Shown here: positions 13,098 to 25,692 of the stretch, in pieces
How positions within the stretch are numbered: the first letter of the stretch is position 1
Layout: every line of letters begins with the position of its first letter
NCBI GenBank assembly: GCA_964035545.1
Contig: OZ037772.1
Location: 6,974,389-7,038,388, forward strand
Origin: Bugula neritina
Taxonomy: Eukaryota > Bryozoa > Gymnolaemata > Cheilostomatida > Bugulidae
Length of the DNA stretch: 64,000 nt
Direction: 5' to 3'
Position numbers and translations under genes: made by a program
Notes under the pieces: generated by a model
Told to the model about the DNA's origin: nothing
Database searches by the model: none
What the model saw: only the letters and a program-made list of their open reading frames with translations

Positions 13098-16000
13098 ATA
13101 CATTTTTAAAGCACATATATTGTTAGCTTGCAACACATAAAAGGGCCCAAACCTGACCTTTTTCAGAAATGAGAAAAAATACATAGATATATAACTGATT
13201 ACTGGTAACTATCTTAGGTAGCATAAAATTAGTCTATCTGCCGGCGTGGGGCATTGCATCCTCATTTATATTCCTGCTTAGAATCTTCTGAGCACTCTTC
13301 TGAGTTGAAGTATATTATAGTCATGCCATCAAGTCGGTAGCCAATCAGGATAAAGTATGCATATATCACAGGGCTACATTTCAAACAGTATGATAGTAGA
13401 ATTAGATGAACTGTCAAATAGCACTCCGGGCTATTTGAAGAGCTATTACAGTGGATGCTTGAACCTACTTCACAATTCTTACAGTGAATCCCTAAATTCA
13501 CCACATACCTTACGGTCAAAAAGTATTTCTTTCAGTTCAGAAGAAAAGACATATAAATGAAACAAAAAAAGAAGATGTGATAACGCAACAAGAGGTGAAA
13601 TAAAAATGAAGAAAGTAAAAGAGAAACAAGATCCACACAAGTGGACAGGACCTGTAAAACGAACCATAAAAAAATGCAAATAACTTACCAAAGAGCCAAA
13701 AATTGCAAGAAAGAAAGTAAAAGGCACACTAGTACACGAGAAAAAAATCCTACTGACAATATTATGTAGTGTACAGCAACAACACTATAAAAAAGTTTGA
13801 AAGGAGCTTCATGACAATAAAATAATGCCCTTGAAGCTGTAGATGCAGGAGCGGTGTCTACTGCATGAATGGCTTTATTGGTGGGGCTGGTGCATCATGC
13901 AGATGTGTTAACAGCTCCTAGTTGTCTTCAGACATGTCTTCTCAGTGCATAGGCACCATAGATGGATGAACTGGCCGCTTCAGCAGGTCGGAGCTATTCT
14001 CATCTGAGAAAAGAGTAGAAATATAAGATTACCGTTGCTGGTCGTTTACACTCGTCATCCCTGATTCAGAACTGTTACTTTAATCACACACTTTTTTTGT
14101 AGAAGACTATGTGGGACAATGAAAGTCTATTCAATTGATGTGGTGCAATCAAATTGATTTTTTTATCCAACAGCTCATCTGGGAGACCACTGACTTCCAG
14201 GTAGTCCCTGTCATGCCGTTGCCCAAACCCTTTCGATTCTATCGAATTGATGGAGGGGGAGGCTGTAAATTTGCTACTAAGTTATTCTTTCATAGAGAAA
14301 AAATAGTTTTACTAGTAGACTTACCCCCAACTGCCGCTGTAGTTTCAACCATGTCGCTGTTTGGGCTGGAATATAGAATGCCAAGTTATCTAAAGGTCGT
14401 GTTGCTCGTTTGACAGCTATGTACAATTGAAGAGGGCGCTTCACACGGGAATATGGCTGGCACAACCTTAACTTAAATAGTGATTTTTCCTTTACCCACA
14501 TTCAACACTAGCTGAATAATTATTTTAGCTAGTAGCGCAAATCCTAACTGCCTAATTCCAGATTGTTGTTTTGTTAATGTCTTGTTGCAGAAACTGACTG
14601 AAATTCCAGCCATCCATAATAAAAAAAGATTTAAGTAAGATGGACAACCTCTGCTGCGTTCACTAGATTGCAACGCTACTGGGAGAGCTGTAGTTGATGT
14701 TTCCACCACTACGTATGTTATCACCAGGATGCGGGAATCTACAATAGCTCTATCCTCCTCATTATTTTAAAGGGGCTCCACCGCATTGAAATTTGCAGTC
14801 GTGATAAATTGAACTATTGAAGAGGGATTTGACTGAAGCCAGATTTCTGGCTCAACCGCTTCTTCTTCCGGCTTCTTGGCGGTGAACTCGCACTCTGGGA
14901 CTAGGGCATTGGCCACAATTTGGGTTGATACATCAGAGAAAGTCAGAGCGTTAGTCCACCGCGTAAAGTGGTCAGTCAACACCAGGTGGTGAAGTACCGG
15001 CCATGTCCACACAACCAAGAGTATCTCACAACAAGCAGCCTTTGTCAGCCCATATCATGCTCACTGCTACTGAACACAGTCTTGCACTCTCAAAGTAACT
15101 GAACACTTGTTACTTGCACAGCCATCACAGGCATTCCTGTACAAGCCAACCAAGTTTCCATGCAGGGACCAGCCTGCTGCCATTTGTTGCGGGTTTCTCA
15201 AGGGATTTTTCCGCTGACTCCAGGGTAAGCCCCATATCTCCTTTAGCACGAGGTGAGATTTTCTTACTAGAAAACCAGTCAACAACTCCTTCGGCTTTGT
15301 GAATGGGCTCAAGCACTGCACCAGAGTTTTACCACGCTCGATCTAGGCTGTTTGCGAACTCCTTTATGCGCCCACTCCACGACTCCTAATTTGAAGATTT
15401 TCTAACAGTATTCTTTGCAGCAAACTGTAGCTTGAGGGCGCCCATAAATGTTACAGCACTGCACCACCTTCATTGCCCCTACCAGTGGTCTTCCATGCTT
15501 GTGTACACAAGCTAACTCTCACCTGGCCGCCATTGCTATCGACTTGCTAATGTCGATGTGGCACTAGTGATTCTTCATGAATGGCATCTCGAAGAGGGCA
15601 TCTTCTTTGAGCTGACTGACAATAAAGGATTCGTTGAATACCTGATCACGGACTCATACCGTCAGCTCCACTATCCCATAAAATGGGATGCATGAATCAT
15701 TGGCCAACATACCATGCCCATCATTGTATGGCTCCGGGCTAGCTTTGTTCTTTGCACTAAATATGTCAAAAAGATGCCTGCTCAGAAGGTTGGTAGTACA
15801 CTTAGTGTCCAACAGGAATGTAGCAGCTTTGCCTGAAATTTTGCCTGGCAAAAAGTAGCTGATTCTTGGATTGGAAGTTGGGTGCTCCTCGAGCGGCTGG
15901 TCTTCATAGTAAACACATCTTATGCGTTAAATATGAGCTGTCCCTGTGCTCGCAGGATGAGGGGAAGCCTCCGAGGTCTCGTTGTCAACCTCGTCTGCAC

Positions 16001-17170
16001 CTTTCTCCGCTAACTCTTCAAATCAATTCCTAAATAACCAAACTAGAGAATTTAGTATGCCTTGCAGCCTACCAACTTTTCTGGAGCCTAATACTCAGAC
16101 AAGGGAGGCATTGAGCTTTCATGAGCATGGGCCACATATTTTTATTGAAGGCGTCAACCAGGGCCCACGATTGAGAGAATTCAACTTGGACTGTTGTTTT
16201 ATATCTGCCTTCCAGCGCGGGGACAGCCCCGCCAGGCGTGTCCCTCACTGCCACACCCCCAACAGATGGAAGATGTCTCTGAGCAGAGATCGCCCGCAAC
16301 CATATAAGCCGCTCAGCTATTTTCATCTGCTTGAAGTGTTTTACTTTGGCTAGCAGCTTTCTCACTAAACCTGCCGTCAAGTCCGGTTTGGCGGTAGATT
16401 CTGGAACCGGCATAGCTGCAGCCACGTGAATTGGTGTAGCTGAGTTAAAGAGTAGCGGCCTATTCTCAGCCAATACCTCGTGTAGGGCATTGTCAGCTTA
16501 AAAACAGGCATTTCCCAGCCAAAACTCTCTCTCCATCGAGTCAACCTTTGTGACCATCAAGTGGTGCTTCAACTCAAATTGTCAGCCGTTTTGGAGAAAA
16601 GCTTCCAACACCAGTTCCCCACCTTCAAACTTTTATGGGCAGGATTCTGTATGCAATCTGCACCAGATGTTTCACTATGGTCACGTGCTCTCACAGGATG
16701 GCGCTTCAGCCCCTGCAGTTGAGCTCAGGCATCTTTCGCTATGAGTTAAAACCGGCTCTTGACACCTTGAAGATGCTGTCTACGTCAGCACTACTCCCAT
16801 AGAGTTTGGCCTGCTCTGTGAGACACAGTCATAGTTGTAGCAGAGCTACGCTAGTGGTATATACACATACAACCGCTCTTTTGCTAAACTTCGTTATAAG
16901 CTGCTCGGCATCTTCTTTACCACCGAAGGTAGCATCTCTCAAGCTGTACATGTACCTGGGTATTGCCCATCTATCATTTTGAACAGGAGCTTTAGGTGGG
17001 TCTGTGGCTGCAGCCTCCTCTATTGGGTAGGCGGCCTCTTCTTCTTGTGTGCCACCCGCCCGGTTGTATAATTATGAATAATGTTTTCTAAAGTACATAT
17101 ACTGTTAGCTTGCGCCATAAAAAGGACCCAAGGCTGACCACTTTCAGAAGTGATAAAAAATACATATGTA
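13098..17170 (-). mobile_element. Degenerate Ty3/Gypsy-type element, related to the element at 60763
   Basis: Read right to left. A gag-like segment covers about 16990-16070. An aspartic protease core lies at 15851-15654 (KAATFLLDTKCTTNLLS, where the DTG triad is now DTK). A linker to reverse transcriptase lies at 15321-15067 (QCLSPFTKP). An integrase piece lies at 15018-14767 (VLTDHFTRWTNALTF). The RT and RNase H that should separate the last two are deleted. Roughly 88 bases near 13098-13186 and 17085-17168 are direct repeats of each other and may be LTR remnants. Nothing was recognised in 13260-14470. Protease and linker match the GC-rich copy at 60763 onward, so both belong to one family. 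Confidence 0.6.
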
Positions 17171-17171
17171 C

Positions 17172-17331
<160 letters not shown>

Positions 17332-18024
17332 ATGAGTCAACATAACCAAACCTATAAAGTATATAAAAATTAATATTTGCAGTGGAGCGAAGAGGATGAG
17401 TTGAATGAAGGGGAGCGACTTGCCAATATTCTGGCCATAGATGTATATATAGACTATATATATAGTCACAGATCATTTCAACATTGTAGATGAGTCATTC
17501 TAGAGATGAAATTATAGTAAAAATATACCTGCTGATGTTGAGTACAGAACATATCTTCACACTTCACACAGTAGCATGTCGCTAGTTGACCTTGACATCC
17601 GATGGCTATACAATACAGGGTACCAGGTTGACCCGTTTCTATGGCAACATTTGGTAACTCTTCAACCTCTAATGAGTCGTACTCTTTCCTGTAACAGACT
17701 GATGGGTTTATTACAAGACCTTTAATCATTTTTGTGCAGGACAGAAGATGTGTTTAATAAAAATATATTATTTTCTTCAAATGATTCCTAGCTAAAACTT
17801 GATAGAATGGTTAATAGTAAATAATTTCTTTTTAAAAGTTTATAAGAGCATATTACTCATTCACAAGTAGGGCAGGTCACAGTTTTATGTTTACTGTAAT
17901 GTCCTTGAATACAAGTCAAACAGAATACATGCTGACAAGGCAGCTCTCTGGGATCTCTCATGTCATCTCTTTTACAGACACAATAACCACACTCATACCA
18001 TTCTGGTAGTTCCTGGGCAGCCAT

Positions 18025-20592
18025 CTTTGATTGCTTTAAGAATGAAAATGTTTGAGGGACTTTATAAGGTATAAAGACATGTAGTATTGAAATGTTATAG
18101 CAATACTTGTACAGAATACAAAGGCAACTGTGTGTATAACAAGTTGTAAAATATGGATAAAAAACAGTTTTAAAGCACCTAAATTTTTATCTTGAGAGAA
18201 TCAAGTTCAATACTGTTTATGCATTTTCTAAAAGTTATCATCAAGTTCTAAACATCAGCATTTGGTTTCATTCTACATACTTATAGCACTCACCTCTGTG
18301 CCTTTTGGTGGGTCTTGTTTGTAATCAAGTTTGAACTCAAACCTTGGCAGTAGCCTAACTGTCTAGTAAGCAGTTTCATTTTTCAGTATTTTTGTAGCCT
18401 CTCTTCCAAATATTATATAGCGCCTTTACATAATCATGTTATTGTCTTTCAAGGTTTTGTAAGAGTGGTTATATTAACTTTTTGTAATTGGGCTAAGTAG
18501 AGAATTTCTCCATTGTAAAAATTATTGTTCTTATTCAAACGCACAATTAAGTCTATATTGTTATAATAAGCTAACCATGTTTATATTTAAAACCAGAATA
18601 ACATGCCTTCAATAGAGAAAATACCAGCCACCTTTGTCCTTTTTTGTAAAAGGAACAGTTTGAATAACAGTTTGCATAACTCTATAGATCTGTAGATAAT
18701 ATATATCAATAACTGAATATAACATATACTTAGTTCAACATTGCTCAAAACTTAGTTACCCAATCAATAACAATGGACAAAGAGAGTTTCAGTTTTTAGC
18801 AACGTAGCACGTCACCTTTTTGTATATGATTGAATAAAATACTCTGCAAAACTTCCGTAGTATGTGCGTTCTAGCTCTATTAAAGTCGTTGCAGTAAAAG
18901 CGCATGGTGGTTTTATACTTTATAGCAAGGCTATTAGTGTATTGACAAAATTCATATCTATCCACCTGGCTAAGCTAGTTTTTTTTTAAACTCAGGCTGA
19001 CTGCAGTATTCTAAACAGTATTGAATAAAGTTTTGGCATTGCCATCTACAATTAAATAGCTCATTTGTTTCATATGTAATGAGTCCAAAAACATGGGAAT
19101 GACTTTTTTACCTCACTATTTACAACAACTAGGTTCAAGGTCACTCCAGGGTCAGGGTATCAGCGCCTGGTAACCTTTGGCGAAATGAAGACATCTTAGC
19201 AATAAATAACACACTTAGGGCGCTTTCGGTTTCCCTACGCGTAGCCTACTGGGCCTACTAGGATATTTGAAAAGAATTATCCATACTTTGCATTAGCAAA
19301 CTCTCTCCCCCCATTCTATTGGTATAAAATTGAATAACTCTTAGTCATGAAAATCTATAATTTTGTTACCTGCTGATATAATTTGAATTGGTCAGTTGCT
19401 GGTGTCTCCACAGCAACTGAAACGTCTAAGCACTGCAGTGTCCTTAATATTTCTAGTCTAGATAAAAAATGTTATTGCAATCTAGTACTGTAGATTGTGG
19501 TGTATTATAATTAGAGGAAATGTTACAAAGTTTATCTAAAACAAGCTCAGGTTTCCCTGCAGATTTTGTATGTTTAATTTTTCTCTTAGAATAAAGAAGG
19601 TTTTTTAAGGGTTTATCAGATTCTGCAAGAAATAAAACTACAAGGTCTGAAATAATATAATGATACTTTCGCTATGTTCATCAAAGTTGTAGCTTCTAAA
19701 TATGTTATCATCCAAATTTTCTTCTTGTTGCATGCGAGTAATAAATTAATTTATTAATAGATGAGCTCCACTTTAGCAAACAAATGTTTTGTAAAGTCAT
19801 GGGATAATGAAAGCTTTGGTATAGGTTTTCAATGAACATATAAACACAGATATATTTTACTTTGTTGAATATAAAATGTTTTTTAAATAAGTTAAATCAA
19901 GGCATTACTAAAATATTATTAAGATGAGTCGTGTGGATTGAAATATACTTTCTATAATAAAGAAGTGCTTCTGTAGCAAAATCATTGTTACCCCTGGGCA
20001 CACTGAAGTAACTGAGTTTTGTGTTTTCTAAAGTATGTTATAAAAAACAAAATCAAATATTATATTCAAAGTTGTAGTAGTTGTTTAGATAGATATATCA
20101 ATTGCATGTATTTAACATAATGGCAAATTTCTAGATAAAAAATAACACTCTTTGAGTTGCTAAAACTTTTCAAAAACCTAAAAAAAAAATTTTAAATAAC
20201 AGAAATAATAAGCTGACTGTCAACCATTCATGGCTCGGTGCCTCGACTAGCTACAGTGCTATTGCGCCATAGGCCCTGTCATTTTGTTTATTTTTTCTCA
20301 AATATTTTTTTCCCTACTGCGACAAAATAAAAACAAACAAACAAACATAAAATTAGCATCTGTGCAGACAATGTTATAGATGCTAATTAAACTTTCTCAT
20401 GACGAAACTAAAATCAAATAGTTTGACAGCATATGCATTGTAAGTTTGATGATATTGTCATATTTTTTTTGACAAATGATACCAAATCAAAAAGAAATGG
20501 TTTTACATATATATAAGATGAGTAAAACTATATATACTAGTTAAAAATTTATATATTATGTTATATAATATATAATTCTGCGGTTTATACCA
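18025..20592. other. Upstream flank of unit B and spacer to unit C
   Basis: Non-coding and homologous to 37174-39437. A likely 5' leader exon of unit B ends at 18294 with donor GTGAGT (minus strand). The stretch 18770-19100 is conspicuously well conserved with 37925-38260. An insertion at about 20122-20348, absent from the paralogous spacer, ends in an AAAC repeat. Confidence 0.55.
20122..20348 (+). mobile_element. Retroposon-like insertion with AAAC tail
   Basis: The matching spacer near 39255 reads straight through, so these ~227 bases are an insertion. It ends in about four AAAC units and is flanked by a possible AACAT duplication. Its middle contains, on the minus strand, TGGCGCAATAG, which resembles a Pol III A-box, so a SINE is plausible. 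I could not assign it to a family. Confidence 0.45.
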
Positions 20593-23500
20593 TCAGTTCT
20601 CCTCATACTGCACTTCAAACAGGCGCAGCTTCTGATCACCCCAACAAGGTACAGTCAATATGCCATCTTTAAAGCAGATTATTCCAACTAACTTTGGCAA
20701 TTTGTCATGAACCAGCTTTTTGAGTAAAGTACCTGTAAAATACAAAGAATATATTTTTCAGGTTGCGTAAGCCATGCAGTAGTCTAAGCATTTCTGTAAT
20801 TTCTAAACCCAATTTTTCATTATGATAGCTTCTTCATGTTTTGACTTGCTGCAGAGATTTTGTTTGATACTGTGATATTTTTATGTTAAGGACATGAATC
20901 AAAGGTAGAGGTGGATTCTTGATTTTGCTTAAAATAAACATTTTTATATAAAAAATATCACCAACATATGTAGCAGCTCTGTAGCATTTGCTATGAGTTA
21001 TCTGAATGACTTCAAATTAGTATGAGAGAGTAAATTACCCTCAGGTGAGATGATGTAAACAGCTTTGAAATCATCTGTTGCACCAACGTAGATGAGACCA
21101 TTAGAATCTGTACAGACACTGTATCCATTTTTTACACCATCACATGTCCAGACTGTAGTCAGCTTTTTATTCTCTACTTTGTACTTTATCAGTTTATCTC
21201 TACCAGCTCCTAGCAGATGACCATCTGGTAGAAAGTGTAGACCAACTGGATACACGTCAGGATGAATAGTCTCTGTTTGTTTAGTAATGAAGTCATAGAT
21301 GCTCAGCTGCTTAGTATCTGGATTCTTCACCACAACATATCTGTCAGAGACTGCCATTACTGCAGCACCATCACCTGTTCTATTAAACTGAAACAGTTGT
21401 TGGCTCTTTGTGACGTCACTAGCTAAACACATCTCTACCTTAGATATGCCATCTTCTCTGTGTAGAATGAATGCATTCTGAATAGTCTCAATTACCCCTG
21501 TTACTACCTTCTCACTTGTACTGTATTCACTCATCTCATTACCATCTCTACTCAGTAACTGTATTCCATTTCCAGTACCTATGAGTATGTCACCATCTTG
21601 TCTGTGATTGGCTGAGTAACACCAATCACTTGTCTCATGTTCAGATATGAATGTCAGTGAAGAAGGAACTGTTGTCAGACTGATGTTTAGTAGTTTACTT
21701 CTGTCCTCACCTTCAATATACTCGTATGATGTAAAACTGGTCATGTATGTATGTATGTATGCATCTGACAGGTCATTCTTATGCAAAATCATTTTGCAAG
21801 CTTATTTTAAATTTCTTTATTAAACTAGCAACTTTTACAAATAATAGTTTAACTTAGTTTTTACAGCGTGTTTTTAGAAATTATTGTGCAAATTGAAAGC
21901 CGCCTACAGTCTTAGCATTATATTGAAATCTATAGAAAACTGAAAACATCACTGTGACATTGTTGTATTATAGTATATTTTTGTTTTATATTATCCTTCT
22001 CATATAGCAGTAACTAAGTTAAATTTTTATTAATCTGCATCTGTTTTTGGTTACATCGACAAAGAATTTGGTTCATAAAAAATTTTGTCCATGTTTATTT
22101 TCGCTACCATTTTTTTCTAGTTTGTTTAGTAAATTATTGTCCACGTATCTACCAGAATATGGAGGGGGAGAAAGAAAATATAATTCACAAACAATATACT
22201 TTATAACACTATGACTAAATTAAAGCATTTTGAAACGAAGCAGATTTTCCGGGCATACATGCATCCTCATATTAGTTTTTGAAGAAAAACAACTTTTATA
22301 TACCTCAGAATGGCAAAGCATATGCATCCTCCCATTAAAAATTAAAAAAGACAACCTATGTAGCCCAGAATGGTAAAATAATAGTTTTCTGTGTTGACAG
22401 CTTACCTGTGTGTATCAGAGTTGGTGGATCAGCAAGTTCACAATCATCCAGCTTATCTGCCTCATGTTTGTCCAGCTCTTCTGCTATTCTCTTTTTCTGC
22501 CTGATCTGCTCAGTCACATGGCCATCTTTTAGCAGACGATGGATCTCAGCTTGTGTCTTCTCCAACCCATCTTCTTTTGTCATCAGCTTGGTGTGAAAGC
22601 CTTCAACCTTGGCTGTCATTTTTTCTTTGTGGTTTCTAACTTTGTCTATCATTCCTTGACTCTCCAGCCTTATTTTTTGTATCTGCATAGAATTTATAAC
22701 CAATTTTTTACCATTTCTAATTGTCAACTGATTTCCAGAACATTGGGCAAAGAATTCAATGTTGAGAATAACCATTATATTATTGTCTCTCAAATACACA
22801 AAGCACAAAACTTCATATAGGGGTTTGTAAATAGTGAATACAACCATATCTAAAATGTCATGCAATCTGGTTAAATTTCTGGCATGTTTTTTGAAAACTT
22901 GTTTAGTAGATTCCCACATTGCTTAAACTCATGAATGTTTTATTGCTTTGAGAAGGCTTATAATCTTACTATAGTATGATTTGCCATTAGGTAACTCTTT
23001 GTTATGAAGAGAACATTTATTTTTATATTGAAGTACTTCCATAAAATAATTCCATAGAATGACTGTACCCACCATCTCATCTCTAACTTTTTCTATCTCT
23101 GCTGCCATGGCTCCACATTTCTCTCCCTGAACATCCAACTCTTTCCATGCCTTCTTGTCCAGGGAATACACTTTATCTATTTTTTGTGAAACTCTCTCCA
23201 GCTTCCCTCTGAGATATTCATTTACTTCCACTTTCAGGGATGTAAGAGACTTGAAGTCATGTTGACCTCCATCTGAAATGTACAGCAATATTTTATCACA
23301 GTGCTTTTTTATTAATGACTGTATACATGAAAAGCTATATCTTACTCTATTTTTGACCAAAGTATACAATATGGTGTAATAAAGTTTTTGTTTTAGCTTG
23401 GATAATATGCACAGTTTTAGGGTTGTATATATAGATTGTACTAAAAACACTCTGAATAGTAAAGACAATTTTAACTAGAAAGAGTAAGCAAAACAACCGA

Positions 23501-25692
23501 TTTCAAAATGTGTTCTTTTCAACACAAAGAAAAACACCAGAACAATGTTTTCATCTTTTTGAAATACTTATTTTTAATCTTAGCCATTTACAAAATAAAA
23601 GAGAAAGAACATTTTTTTATATTCCTTTTTTTCAGGAAGCCAAAACTATGCTACTCAGGAAGTGTGAAGTGTTATAATGAATATCTCCCTTGTGTTAGCC
23701 ACAAAATATGAAATATGCCTCTATGGCACCCCTAAACATAGCTTTCCTTTCTATGATAATAAGGACCAAAAGCTCTAGCTACTTTTAAAACTCTGGCAGA
23801 TTTTGCTCGTGCATCATATGAGATTTAGTATGCTCTAAGTAAATACTTGACTATTTTTCAAAGTACAGATAATACAGACATTTCTTATAACTCAACTAGG
23901 TACTTTTATCAGCTTTTTAAAATTCATCATTATATACTGACATTCAACGTGGAGTAGTTAAAGTAACTGAAGAACTTCACATGTGTTATAGTCAGCTCAA
24001 TGAATACAGCTAGTGATACTGTAAGAAAGACCAAATAGCACTTCAACGTCTGTGGTTTACTAGCAAATGCTCATTAACAGGTAATCTAGAATAATTAACT
24101 TTCCTAAATAATTGATAGGGTACTACAACATTACCTGTGCAGTCTTCTCCATCAATCTCACACTCAACGCAGATCAGTTTGTCACACTTCTTACAAGCTA
24201 TCACCAGAACCTCTTTATGATGTTCACATGTTGGTTTATTAAAGTTTGTTGGTGAGCTCTTGTAGATATCAATGCCTACAACTTTGTGAGCCTCACCAAG
24301 AATTGTCTTATGGTCCTACAGCAATAATAATATAAAAAGCGACTTAAAATAAGATATTTACAATGGTAAAACTATAAAAGAATCAAATTCATTCATACCT
24401 GCGCATATACTGGCATATACATACATCAAAACCTGTACTAGCGTGTTATTGAAGTCACTCGTTGATATTGTCTATGAAGCAAGTGGAACATGCATAACTA
24501 ATTAATATTCTACATGAATCAATTTGGAGATGCAGTAGTTGAACTATACCTGCTGATGTTGAGTACAGAACATAACTTCACACTTCACACAGTAGCATAC
24601 AGCTATTTGACCTTGACATTCATCAGCTGTGCAGTACAGAGTACCAGAGTCACCAGATTCAATGGTAACCTTTGGCAGACCTTCAATCTCCAGTGAGTCG
24701 TAAACTTTCCTGTAACATATTATTGAGTTTAACTGTACAGCTTTCGGACAGTTGTGTGTGCATGTACAGGTCACGTTATATATAATGTTTCGGAAATAAC
24801 ACCTCATCCTATAATCGCTTGTTGACGGTAATTGTTTAAAATGAAAACTTCTGACAAGGTGCGTTACTTCAAATCACTCCATATAATTATACATCTCAAT
24901 CCGGGAAAATTGGGTGGAGTAATTGAATAAATATCAATAGAGCATAACTGTTTTTAATCAGGACTTATCAGATACTTTTATATCATTTTCTCAACTGCTA
25001 CATCTCTCTTAAGGAAGTTCTAAAACTAGACTGCAGCGTCTCGTAACATCATTTATATATAGAGTTGAAGAGTCACTTTTTCTTAATTATGTTTCAACTT
25101 GTTATTGTTTTTTTATCTGCTGCAATTCACTTGTTGGGTTTGTAATTTACCCGAATAAAGTAATTATTATAATATATTTGATTCAAACACACAAGAAACT
25201 ATCTCTCAGGAAAAAAAATCACCAAAACTAGCAGTTAACTTTTAGCAAAACTTTTCGTAAAAAAACAAAAAAACTTTAAAAACCTAACTCCGCAGTTAAT
25301 CTTAAACAAACGCAAAACAAATTTGAAAAATTAGTGTGACACAGCAAAATTGAATTTAATAAAACTTTCTATAAAAAAGATATCTAATGAATATTATTGC
25401 AGTTAAAAAAACTTTTTTTCATTTTCTCAACCAACACAACCAGCAATGTTTTTTCGATTCTTTTATTTTGTAGTTGTCCACGTTTACTTTAGAGTATTGT
25501 GTAGATTATACTTTTTACTCACCCACAAGTTTTAGTAGGGCATGTCACAGTTTTATGTTTACTGTAATGTCCTTGAATACAACTCAAACAGAATACATGC
25601 TGACAAGGCAGCTCTCTTGGATCTCTCATGTCATCTCTCTTAGAGACACAATAACCACACTCATACCATTCTGGTAGTTTCTGGGCAGCCAT
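20593..25692 (-). CDS. TRIM-like unit C: RING, two B-box, coiled-coil, beta-propeller protein (intact, 599 aa)
   Basis: Seven exons: 25523-25692, 24550-24709, 24135-24315, 23073-23272, 22406-22682, 21039-21710, 20593-20732. All have GT-AG borders and sum to 1800 nt ending in TGA. The ATG has a good context (AAAG before, G after). RING is at residues ~12-56, B-box-like modules ~70-170, coiled coil ~171-329 (heptad-like, rich in E/K/L), propeller ~330-599 with repeated blades such as GDILIGTGNGIQLL and LHFLPDGHLLG. Family knowledge suggests a RING E3 ubiquitin ligase of the TRIM/NHL type, acting in cytoplasm; substrate unknown. Oddity: the last RING pair, CPTC in A, B and E, is CPTKTC here because of a 6-nt insertion. 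A separate 5' leader exon ends at 25893, and a 17-nt leader (25693-25709) precedes the ATG. One of two fully open copies; the other is G. Confidence 0.88.

Noticed and set aside
22408-22820. Plus-strand open frames over the coiled-coil exon of unit C
   Set aside because: They are antisense shadows of the exon at 22406-22682; equivalent frames recur in E and G for the same reason.
23508-23711. 67-codon plus-strand frame conserved at 53717-53920
   Set aside because: Both lie in the duplicated intron 3; conservation is due to the segmental duplication, and no domain is seen.
24514-24696. 60-codon plus-strand frame identical at 55340-55522
   Set aside because: Antisense of the B-box1 exon in units C and G.
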